A DNA stretch of 8,461 bases from positions 1 to 8,461 of the forward strand of contig WJKO01000243.1 of assembly GCA_014729055.1 (NCBI GenBank), read 5' to 3'. The notes beneath the pieces are model-generated. The model saw nothing but the letters and a program-made list of their open reading frames with translations. It searched no databases and had not been told where the DNA came from. Source of the stretch: Promethearchaeota archaeon. GTDB taxonomy: Archaea; Asgardarchaeota; Lokiarchaeia; Sigyniarchaeales; Promethearchaeaceae. Made by a program: the position numbers and the translations under genes. Below are positions 1 to 5,273 of the stretch, piece after piece (position 1 is the stretch's first letter; every line of letters begins with the position of its first letter).

Positions 1-2
1 GC

Positions 3-149
3 TCTATCCCGAATATCGTAAAAACTGGTCTTCGTAAAACTGGTCGTCGGAAAGCTGGTTTCATTAATCATTTTTTTTTAAGGATTAGAGTTGTTTTTTA
101 TAAGAAGAATAGATTTAAATCTAAAAATCGTTTTAAATCTAAAATTTGA
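3..149 (+). CDS. 3' end of an unidentified gene, basic repetitive tail (5' end outside window)
   Basis: A frame open from the left edge encodes 48 residues and ends at TGA 147-149. I do not recognise the protein. The visible tail is rich in Lys and Arg and holds two in-register repeats: KTGLR-KTGRR-KAG (15-bp units) and RFKSKN-RFKSKI (18-bp units). Both periods are multiples of three. In the second pair the Arg codons differ (AGA versus CGT) while the residue is kept, which favours a translated sequence. A doubt remains at the A-run 20-24: the first 15-bp unit has five A where the next has four. Without the extra A, the upstream frame would be the one reading LYPEYRK and would join this tail. 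As given, that frame stops at 35-37. So the real end may be either 37 or 149. Such a basic tail could bind nucleic acid, but that is inference only. Confidence 0.42.
   Translation, partial: SIPNIVKTGLRKTGRRKAGFINHFFLRIRVVFYKKNRFKSKNRFKSKI
17..62 (+). repeat. Three imperfect 15-bp tandem units
   Basis: Units at 17-32, 33-47 and 48-62 share the core CGTAAAACTGGTC. The first is one base longer (an extra A) and the third has diverged to CGGAAAGCTGGTTTC. The 15-bp period keeps reading frame and encodes a Lys/Arg-rich five-residue repeat in the frame that ends at 149. Confidence 0.7.
114..144 (+). repeat. Direct repeat of a 13-bp unit, 18-bp spacing
   Basis: TTTAAATCTAAAA occurs at 114-126 and again at 132-144. 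The spacing equals six codons in the frame ending at 149 (FKSK repeated), so a protein repeat is the simplest reading. The second copy also contains a TATA-like TTTTAAAT upstream of the oxidoreductase gene, so promoter or operator function is possible too. Confidence 0.7.
131..138 (+). promoter_or_regulatory. Possible archaeal TATA box for the 2-oxoacid oxidoreductase operon
   Basis: TTTTAAAT is centred about 36 bp upstream of the TTG start at 171. That would place transcription start near 160 and give a leader of about 10 nt. No Shine-Dalgarno sequence precedes the start. The element lies within the 13-bp direct repeat and possibly within upstream coding sequence, so the assignment is weak. 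Confidence 0.35.
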
Positions 150-170
150 AAAACATAAGTTGATTATATT

Positions 171-1916
171 TTGCAAGATATTTCATTAGTTATTTGTGGT
201 CAAGCTGGGCAAGGGATTCAGACCGTTGAGGAATTTCTCGTCAGCATAATCAAAATGTCGGGATATCATGTGTATGCGACGAAAGAATATATGTCTCGTG
301 TTCGTGGTGGTATGAATTCTACCGAGTTGCGAATATCAAGCCAAAGAGTATGTGCTTTTGTTGATAAAATTGATATCTTAGTTTCCTTAGATATAGGTGC
401 AGTAAAACATCTGCAACATCGCATAGGAGAAAATACCTACTTTATAGGAGATCCATCATCTATTAACACGGATCTAGTTCCTAACAGAAGGAAGATTTTT
501 GAATTTGAATTTAATACCAAAGCAAAAGAAATTGGCAATAAAATCTATTCAAATGTCATAGCAGTGGGAGTGATAGCTGGACTTTTACATTGTGATAAGA
601 ATTTTGCTGAAGAATATATTAATGATAGATTCAAAGATAAAGGAAAAAACGTAGTCGAGAAGAACATAGATAGTTTCCATGAGGGTTATATCAAGGGTAA
701 AGAACTTCTTAAACAACAAGAACTTGATTTAAATCTCGAAAAAACGGATACAGTGGTAGAAGAAATACTTTTTAATGGCAATCAATCTATTGGTTTGGGG
801 GCCATAGCGGGTGGTTGCAATTTTATTTCTGCGTATCCAATGTCCCCAAGTACAGGTACTCTTATCTTTCTCGCTCAGCATTCACATGAGTTTAATATTA
901 TCATCGATCAAGCCGAGGATGAAATTGCGGCAATTAATAAAGGGATTGGTTCTTGGTATGCTGGAGGACGACCAATGGTTTCGACTTCTGGGGGGGGATT
1001 TGCTCTTATGGTCGAAGGATTTTCGCTTGCGGGAATGATAGAATCACCCTTGGTAATTCATCTTGCACAGCGTCCTGGACCGGCTACAGGTCTTCCCACG
1101 CGAACAGGACAGGAAGATCTAAATTTCGTTATTCATGCAGCCCATGGAGAGTTTCCGAGAATAGTATATGCACCTGGAACAATTCAACAAGCATTTTCAC
1201 TCACACAGAAAGCATTCAATTTATCTGATAGGTTACAAGTTCCAATAATTATTTTGACTGATCAGTATTTTGTGGACACATATTATAATATTCCCAATTT
1301 AAACGTGTCACGAATTCAAGTTGAACACCATTTTATTGAATCTGATGAAGATTATATGCGTTATAAATACACTAATGACGGAATTTCACCAAGAGCAATA
1401 CCTGGTTATGGGATTGGTTTAGTTAGAGTGGATTCGGATGAACACGATGAACATGGTCATATTACAGAAGACCTTATGGGAACAAGGAAAAAAATGATTG
1501 AGAAAAGAGTACATAAGAAGATGGAAAAAGTCCAAGAAAACATAATAAAACCGGAATTAGTTACTATGAATACAACTGGTGATTATGAATTTCTTGTTAT
1601 TTGTTGGGGATCGAATTACCATGTTGTTAAAGAGGCAATAGAAAAAATCGATGATCCGAATATTGCAATGCTTCATTTTAGCCAAGTTTATCCTATTAGT
1701 ACTAGCGTAAAAGAAACCTTGAATAAAGCGAGTTCTCTGCTTGTTTTAGAAAACAACGAAACCGGACAATTTTCAGATGTAATACATATTCAGATAGGGA
1801 TAGAGATTCCGAACGAAAAGCGTATTTTGAAATCAAATGGAGCACCCTTCTCGGTAGAAGAAGTTATAAAGGAGATAAGGGATAGGATTGAAACTACATC
1901 AGGAGGAGGATCATAA
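171..1916 (+). CDS. 2-oxoacid:ferredoxin oxidoreductase, fused gamma-alpha subunit (KorA-like)
   Basis: This subunit should act with the beta subunit encoded next to it, oxidatively decarboxylating a 2-oxoacid with CoA to acyl-CoA and CO2 while reducing ferredoxin in the cytoplasm. Residues about 1-185 form the gamma domain (GQAGQGIQTVE at 11-20, YMSRVRGGMNSTELR). Residues about 200-370 form the alpha pyrimidine-binding domain with YPMSPST at 222-228, corresponding to the YPITPST signature of archaeal 2-oxoacid enzymes, and the conserved PGPATGLPTRTGQED at 302-316. A C-terminal transketolase-like domain II runs from about 470 to 575. The fused order and 581-residue length match the gamma-alpha subunits of archaeal enzymes such as that of Sulfolobus. 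The start is TTG 171, because an in-frame TAA lies at 156-158 and the next Met would cut the gamma domain. The C-terminus SGGGS is encoded by the beta gene's ribosome binding site. Substrate choice (2-oxoglutarate, pyruvate or a branched-chain 2-oxoacid) cannot be decided from sequence. Confidence 0.93.
   Translation: MQDISLVICGQAGQGIQTVEEFLVSIIKMSGYHVYATKEYMSRVRGGMNSTELRISSQRVCAFVDKIDILVSLDIGAVKHLQHRIGENTYFIGDPSSINTDLVPNRRKIFEFEFNTKAKEIGNKIYSNVIAVGVIAGLLHCDKNFAEEYINDRFKDKGKNVVEKNIDSFHEGYIKGKELLKQQELDLNLEKTDTVVEEILFNGNQSIGLGAIAGGCNFISAYPMSPSTGTLIFLAQHSHEFNIIIDQAEDEIAAINKGIGSWYAGGRPMVSTSGGGFALMVEGFSLAGMIESPLVIHLAQRPGPATGLPTRTGQEDLNFVIHAAHGEFPRIVYAPGTIQQAFSLTQKAFNLSDRLQVPIIILTDQYFVDTYYNIPNLNVSRIQVEHHFIESDEDYMRYKYTNDGISPRAIPGYGIGLVRVDSDEHDEHGHITEDLMGTRKKMIEKRVHKKMEKVQENIIKPELVTMNTTGDYEFLVICWGSNYHVVKEAIEKIDDPNIAMLHFSQVYPISTSVKETLNKASSLLVLENNETGQFSDVIHIQIGIEIPNEKRILKSNGAPFSVEEVIKEIRDRIETTSGGGS
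1901..1910 (+). promoter_or_regulatory. Strong Shine-Dalgarno for the beta subunit, inside the alpha gene
   Basis: AGGAGGAGGA ends 7 nt before ATG 1918. It fixes the beta start and rejects the in-frame upstream TTG at 1888. The same bases encode the Gly residues at the end of the alpha subunit, so the two genes are probably translationally coupled from one mRNA. Confidence 0.85.
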
Positions 1917-1917
1917 C

Positions 1918-2784
1918 ATGTCAAAAGATACAAAATTTGATATGGATGTTGACGATATTGCTTGGTGTCCTGGGTGCGGAAACTTTGCACTGCACAGAAT
2001 TCTAAAATCTGCATTAGATGAATTAGAATTAAATCCGAGAGAAGTTGTATTAGTATCTGGAATTGGTCAAGCTGCTAAATTACCTCAATATACAAAAGGT
2101 AATATGTTTAATGGTCTCCATGGTCGGGCTCTTCCTGTTGCAATGGCAATAAAAGCAACGAATCCCAACCTAAAAGTTATTGTTGATTCGGGAGATGGTT
2201 GTACATACGGAGAAGGCGGAAATCACTTTACTGCACAGATTTTAAGAAATTCTGATATCACAGTTATTGCACACAATAATATGATTTATGGATTGACCAA
2301 AGGACAAGCATCGCCCACAAGTTTGAAAGGTTTTAAAACTCCTGTTCAAGTTAATGGAGTGGATAATGAACCATTTAACCCGTTATCTGCTGCAATCTCA
2401 CAAAATATCTCATTCGCATCCCGTATCTTTGTAGGAGATTTCGAAAAATCGAAAGATATCATAAAGCAAGCCATTAAAAATAAAGGATTTTCTTTAGTTG
2501 ATGCTTTCTGCCCATGTGTAACCTTCAATAAATTCAATACCTATAAGTGGTATAAGGAAAATACTTATTATCTTGAAGCAGAATATACCCCTAATAATAG
2601 GGAACAAGCGTTTGAACGGGCCATAGAAAGTGAAAAGTATCCATTAGGTATTTTTTACATAAATAACGAAAGACCTGCATTCTGGGAAACCACTGCTGCA
2701 TATAAAGAAAGTAAAGATCCGCTTTTTAAGCGTGACCTTGACTTAATGCGGTTAAAAAAACTTATAGAATCAAAACGAATTTAA
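1918..2784 (+). CDS. 2-oxoacid:ferredoxin oxidoreductase, beta (TPP-binding) subunit (KorB-like)
   Basis: This 288-residue catalytic subunit binds thiamine pyrophosphate and an iron-sulfur cluster. Visible signatures are WCPGCG at 16-21 (Cys17, Cys20), GDGCTYGEGGNHF at 92-104 with NN at 120-121 (the TPP/Mg site), GLTKGQASPTS at 125-135, and CPCVTFN at 198-204. In the Sulfolobus enzyme the [4Fe-4S] cluster is held by four Cys. The third sits in a GIGCS motif, but here that motif reads GIGQAA with Gln51. Cys17, Cys20 and Cys200 remain; Cys95 and Cys198 are extra. The residue after GDG, usually Asp, is Cys95. This looks like a known divergent subfamily rather than a broken gene, since all other motifs are intact. 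It starts one base after the alpha stop. No separate ferredoxin-like delta gene is present. The physiological substrate is unknown. Confidence 0.93.
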   Translation: MSKDTKFDMDVDDIAWCPGCGNFALHRILKSALDELELNPREVVLVSGIGQAAKLPQYTKGNMFNGLHGRALPVAMAIKATNPNLKVIVDSGDGCTYGEGGNHFTAQILRNSDITVIAHNNMIYGLTKGQASPTSLKGFKTPVQVNGVDNEPFNPLSAAISQNISFASRIFVGDFEKSKDIIKQAIKNKGFSLVDAFCPCVTFNKFNTYKWYKENTYYLEAEYTPNNREQAFERAIESEKYPLGIFYINNERPAFWETTAAYKESKDPLFKRDLDLMRLKKLIESKRI

Positions 2785-2797
2785 ACAAAAACAAATA

Positions 2798-2813
2798 TTT
2801 CCTATTTTTTCTT
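2798..2813 (+). terminator. T-rich stretch after the oxidoreductase operon
   Basis: TTTCCTATTTTTTCTT follows the beta stop by about 14 bp. Archaeal transcription commonly ends at such T-tracts without a hairpin. Read-through into the methyltransferase gene remains possible. Confidence 0.4.
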
Positions 2814-2834
2814 ATAATCAATCAAGAGATAAAC

Positions 2835-3413
2835 ATGGTCAATTGGAAAAACTGGTTTTATAAAGAAGCCCCTGAAATTTTCAAAGAGATCGGAATTGAG
2901 TTTGGTTCATCAGTCGTTGACTTCGGTGCTAGAGAGGGTGATTATGCTCTGCCTTTAGCAATCTATGTCACCGGAAACGATAAGAAGGTAGATGGGCAAG
3001 TGATTGCTATTGAGAAAGAAAGAAAACAAATTCGCAAGATGAAAAAAAGGGCAAAAAAATATGATATTGACAACATAAAATTCATATCGAATCGCGCTTC
3101 TCTTCAGATTGGTTTAAAGAGTGAATCCATCGATGTTGTCTTTATTTTCGATGTACTTCATTACTTTGATGACGAAGAAAGAGCGATATTATACAGAGAA
3201 GCTCATCGTGTTTTAAAGAAATGCGGCAAATTTATCACGTATCCCCATCACTATAAAGATGATCATCCTTTGTGGCATTTTTCGGAGTTATCGTTAGATG
3301 ATATCATCGAGGAAATTAAAATCTGTGGTTTTGATCTGATTAAAAAAACAAATACTAAATTGATCCACGATCATGATTGGTTGAAAGGAAAAATATTAAC
3401 TTTTAAGAAATAA
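2835..3413 (+). CDS. Class I SAM-dependent methyltransferase, substrate unknown
   Basis: This 192-residue protein has a Rossmann methyltransferase fold of the UbiE/Methyltransf_11 kind. The SAM-binding motif I is SSVVDFGAREGDYALPLA at 25-42. The usual Gly-Cys-Gly is altered to GAREG, although the glycine frame and Asp29 are kept. The acidic end of strand 2 is IAIEKE (Glu60). Motif IV/post region is IDVVFIFDVLHYF at 99-111, followed by LYREAHRVLKKCGKFI, the typical helix plus strand 5. The C-terminus contains several His (HDHDW at 178-182). There are no membrane segments and no target-specific domain. It starts 50 bp after the beta subunit gene on the same strand, with a T-rich stretch between. 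An AAATATTT element at 2793-2800 could be its TATA box, and no clear Shine-Dalgarno precedes ATG 2835. It could modify a small molecule, lipid or protein; nothing nearby indicates which. Confidence 0.8.
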   Translation: MVNWKNWFYKEAPEIFKEIGIEFGSSVVDFGAREGDYALPLAIYVTGNDKKVDGQVIAIEKERKQIRKMKKRAKKYDIDNIKFISNRASLQIGLKSESIDVVFIFDVLHYFDDEERAILYREAHRVLKKCGKFITYPHHYKDDHPLWHFSELSLDDIIEEIKICGFDLIKKTNTKLIHDHDWLKGKILTFKK

Positions 3414-3460
3414 AACAATTTACATAGAAAAAAAACTAATTAAATAACATATCATTTAAG

Positions 3461-3468
3461 TTTTAAAT
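3461..3468 (+). promoter_or_regulatory. Likely TATA box for the seven-helix membrane protein gene
   Basis: TTTTAAAT is centred about 26 bp upstream of ATG 3490, the spacing expected when an archaeal transcript begins at or next to its start codon. There is no Shine-Dalgarno, which agrees with a leaderless mRNA. Confidence 0.5.
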
Positions 3469-3489
3469 TTCTATGAGTAGGCAGTCATT

Positions 3490-4161
3490 ATGAGTTGGGA
3501 TGCATCAGTATTAGAGCTTTTAGAAAATGGATATCATCGTGGAATCAATCTTGCTTTATGGATTTCATTTATATGCTGTTTAATATGCTTAACGGCAGTT
3601 TACTTATATCGTGCTAAAAAGGAAGATCTAATTATATCACAAAGATGGATGTTTCGCTCGTTTAGCTGGTTTTTTCTATTTATCACATTCACAAGGATCC
3701 TATATATTTTTGCATACTGGTATGAGGATCTCTATAATCTATTAAAATTGACGGCTTACTTATGCAGTTTGCTTTCAGTTATGCCTTTGATTCTCACAAT
3801 CGAGAATTATATCATCACCAAAACGAAGAGATTTTTTAGTATTCTCAGCGTGATACTAACCTTAACGGCAATAATTTTCTTATTCATGCCTGAAATGTTA
3901 GATCTTGCGAAATTTATTCTCCAAATAGGAGCGACTATTATGGGATTTATTTTTCTGATTCTTTACTTGATGGTGATGGTAAAAACTACGGGCATAATTA
4001 GAAAGAAGACGTTCTTTACATTCATAGGTTTAGCGATGTTCAGTGCGGCGTTGTTAATTGGCAGTGAAGTTTTTTTGGGATGGGGCGTTCCGATCAATTT
4101 ACCTCCGATTATTTATATTGCTGGAGTGATAATTGTTGGCTTGAGCCAAAAAATCGAGTGA
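3490..4161 (+). CDS. Seven-transmembrane protein of unknown function
   Basis: I do not recognise the family. The 223-residue protein has seven hydrophobic segments at roughly 20-40, 57-76, 84-104, 114-133, 138-163, 173-193 and 205-219. Basic residues cluster in the loops after helices 1, 3 and 5 (RAKKED, TKTKR, IRKK). By the positive-inside rule this puts the N-terminus outside and the C-terminus inside. There is no signal peptide and no soluble output domain: the chain ends three residues after the last helix region (QKIE). The last helix has no Lys in the middle that could bind retinal, so a rhodopsin is unlikely. The layout resembles the free-standing seven-helix sensor-type membrane domains often found fused to signalling proteins, but that is inference. 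It is flanked by its own TATA-like element and converges on the aldo/keto reductase gene with a 27-bp gap. Confidence 0.75.
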   Translation: MSWDASVLELLENGYHRGINLALWISFICCLICLTAVYLYRAKKEDLIISQRWMFRSFSWFFLFITFTRILYIFAYWYEDLYNLLKLTAYLCSLLSVMPLILTIENYIITKTKRFFSILSVILTLTAIIFLFMPEMLDLAKFILQIGATIMGFIFLILYLMVMVKTTGIIRKKTFFTFIGLAMFSAALLIGSEVFLGWGVPINLPPIIYIAGVIIVGLSQKIE

Positions 4162-4188
4162 TAATTAAATAAGAAGATAAAATAAAAA
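4162..4188 (-). terminator. T-rich terminator region of the aldo/keto reductase gene
   Basis: Read on the minus strand, the 27-bp convergent gap begins AATTTTTATTTTATCTTCTT directly after the reductase stop, a good archaeal poly-T terminator. The plus strand is A-rich here, so it would not serve the membrane protein gene. Confidence 0.5.
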
Positions 4189-5007
4189 TTACCACTTTGG
4201 TTTGATAATTGGAGGATTTAGAAGCCTCTTTTCCCGATTAATATTATTTATCTTTTCAATATCTTGTTTATCTAAGGTGAGATTAAGAGCTTCATAATTA
4301 TCCTTGATATGTGCTACGCTCGTTGCTTTTGGAATCGGAATTGCGCCATGATCAATTATCCAACTAAGAGATACTTGGGCTTCGCTGACAGCATATTTTT
4401 TAGCAATATCATTTAATTCTGGAATGCTAAAAACCTTACCGCGAGCAAGCGGCGAATATGCCACTAAATGAATATTATTTTTATTCAAATATTCTCGTAA
4501 TTTTTTTTGTCTCAATAATGGATGATGTTCTACTTGGTTGACAAAGATAGGTTTATCACACACTTGTTTAGCTTCTTCAATTAATTTGGGCGTGAAATTT
4601 GAAACCCCAATGTGTTTTACTTGACCATTATCGACAAGTTTACTGAAAGCCGCAAGCGTTTTTTTGTGGTTATAGCCAAACCAAAATGCGGGCCAATGAA
4701 CATATAAAATATCGACATAATCTAATTGTAACTTCTTTATACTCTTCGCAAATGTTTTAAAAACTCGTCTTTTACATAAGTTAAATACAAAGATCTTAGT
4801 TGCGATAATGAGTTGATTCCGTTTCGTGTTTGTAGTCTCCAGAATTTCTTTTACACCGTCTCCTATTCCTTGTTCATTTTTATAAGCTTGTGCCGTATCA
4901 ATAAACCTATATCCCATCTTGATGGCTTCTATTGTCGATTTTTTCGCTTCATCTGGTTTTAATTGCCAGGTTCCCAATCCAATTTTAGGCAGTTTTTGCT
5001 CTTTCAT
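4189..5007 (-). CDS. Aldo/keto reductase
   Basis: This 272-residue NADP(H)-dependent oxidoreductase with a TIM-barrel fold reduces aldehydes or ketones to alcohols in the cytoplasm. The catalytic tetrad is visible: Asp37 (FIDTAQAY), Tyr42 (AYKNE), Lys71 (ATKIF) and His104 (YVHWP). Other family signatures are LGTWQL at 11-16, IGVSNF at 133-138, NQVEHHPLLRQ at 157-167, AYSPLARGK at 183-191, and the cofactor phosphate-binding IPKATS at 225-230. Length and motif order fit the small 2,5-diketogluconate reductase-like (AKR5-type) prokaryotic branch. The natural substrate cannot be read from sequence. The gene lies 76 bp downstream of tRNA-Pro on the same strand but has its own TATA-like element. 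No Shine-Dalgarno precedes ATG 5007, so the transcript may be leaderless. Confidence 0.93.
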   Translation of the reverse strand: MKEQKLPKIGLGTWQLKPDEAKKSTIEAIKMGYRFIDTAQAYKNEQGIGDGVKEILETTNTKRNQLIIATKIFVFNLCKRRVFKTFAKSIKKLQLDYVDILYVHWPAFWFGYNHKKTLAAFSKLVDNGQVKHIGVSNFTPKLIEEAKQVCDKPIFVNQVEHHPLLRQKKLREYLNKNNIHLVAYSPLARGKVFSIPELNDIAKKYAVSEAQVSLSWIIDHGAIPIPKATSVAHIKDNYEALNLTLDKQDIEKINNINREKRLLNPPIIKPKW

Positions 5008-5027
5008 AAAGAAATAAGTGAGTTTAT

Positions 5028-5036
5028 CTTTAAAAA
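5028..5036 (-). promoter_or_regulatory. Possible TATA box for the aldo/keto reductase gene
   Basis: On the minus strand TTTTTAAAG is centred about 25 bp upstream of ATG 5007. This fits an archaeal promoter with transcription starting at or near the start codon. Confidence 0.4.
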
Positions 5037-5050
5037 ATCTTAAACTTCTA

Positions 5051-5080
5051 CAAAATAAAAGCGATTTCCTTGTAATAAAA
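5051..5080 (-). terminator. T-tracts downstream of tRNA-Pro
   Basis: On the minus strand the sequence after the CCA end contains TTTTATTA (5073-5080) and GCTTTTATTTTG (5051-5062). Short T runs like these commonly end archaeal tRNA transcripts. No hairpin is evident. Confidence 0.35.
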
Positions 5081-5083
5081 TGA

Positions 5084-5192
5084 TGGTGGGGAGAGAGGAA
5101 TTCGAATCCTCGACCTCAAGGTCCCAAACCTCGCATCTTTGGTTGCTGAAATTATTGACTTTTCAGCATATACCAAGCTAGACCATCCCCCC
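5084..5192 (-). tRNA. tRNA-Pro (anticodon UGG), with D-arm intron
   Basis: The gene runs 5192 to 5084 on the minus strand with CCA encoded (5086-5084). Exon 1 is 5192-5170 and exon 2 is 5137-5084, giving a 77-nt mature tRNA. The acceptor stem GGGGGGA/TCTCCCC has one G-U pair, with discriminator A at 5087. The D-stem GTCT/TGAT forms only after splicing and has a U-U at 13-22, common in archaeal tRNAs. The anticodon stem CGAGG/CCTTG is fully paired (one G-U), and the loop TTTGGGA carries UGG at 5126-5124. The variable loop is AGGTC. The T-arm is GAGGA-TTCGAAT-TCCTC. It decodes proline codons. A TATA-like box lies about 32 bp upstream. Confidence 0.95.
5138..5169 (-). other. 32-nt archaeal tRNA intron at position 22/23 (D-arm), BHB type
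   Basis: The intron lies between T22 (5170) and G23 (5137). Exon bases TGGT (5175-5172) pair with intron bases ACCA (5143-5140) as the 4-bp central helix. It is flanked by the 3-nt bulges ATA (5171-5169) and AAG (5139-5137). Cutting after the second base of each bulge gives exactly these ends and restores the D-stem. Inside, TGCTGAAA pairs with TTTCAGCA as an 8-bp helix closed by a 9-nt loop. The outer helix is poor (about one pair). Removal should need the archaeal tRNA splicing endonuclease (EndA) and the tRNA ligase RtcB. Confidence 0.9.
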
Positions 5193-5216
5193 ATGTTTTG
5201 ATTTTCAAAACTAGTA

Positions 5217-5230
5217 GGATATAAATATTT
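5217..5230 (-). promoter_or_regulatory. TATA box/box A of tRNA-Pro
   Basis: On the minus strand AAATATTTATATCC contains a near-consensus archaeal box A (TTTATAT). It is centred about 32 bp upstream of the first tRNA base at 5192, the usual place for a transcript with a very short 5' leader. Confidence 0.65.
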
Positions 5231-5240
5231 GAGCGTAACA

Positions 5241-5271
5241 AAATTAAAAAAGATTACTGCAATTTAAATTG
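5241..5271 (-). terminator. Palindrome plus T-tract after the histidine kinase gene
   Basis: Two bases after the kinase stop lies the perfect 12-bp palindrome CAATTTAAATTG (5260-5271). On the minus strand it is followed by CTTTTTTAATTT (5252-5241). The T-tract is a plausible archaeal terminator. The AT-only palindrome core is weak as a hairpin and may be chance. Confidence 0.45.
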
Positions 5272-5273
5272 TT

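Noticed and set aside
811..1228. Two overlapping open frames inside the alpha subunit gene
   Set aside because: They lie in other frames of a strongly conserved gene, have no ribosome binding site, and show no recognisable protein features.
1888..1917. In-frame upstream TTG at 1888 as the start of the beta subunit
   Set aside because: It would overlap the alpha gene by 29 bases and ignore the strong Shine-Dalgarno 7 nt before ATG 1918; the added residues look like the ribosome binding site read as protein.
1790..2537. Minus-strand open frames across the alpha/beta junction and within beta
   Set aside because: They are antisense shadows of well-supported coding sequence without promoter or ribosome binding site.
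3473..3493. Mini open frame MSRQSL whose TGA overlaps the ATG of the membrane protein gene
   Set aside because: The ATGA overlap suggests coupling, but it has no ribosome binding site, and the TATA box at 3461-3468 would start transcription downstream of its ATG.
3490..4161. Microbial rhodopsin
   Set aside because: Seven helices and N-out topology fit, but helix 7 has no central Lys for retinal and the usual helix C Asp/Glu pattern is not seen.
5138..5169. Simple hairpin terminator or group I-type element inside the tRNA
   Set aside because: The inverted repeat lies within the tRNA body, and the BHB geometry plus restoration of the D-stem after removal explain it fully as an archaeal protein-spliced intron.
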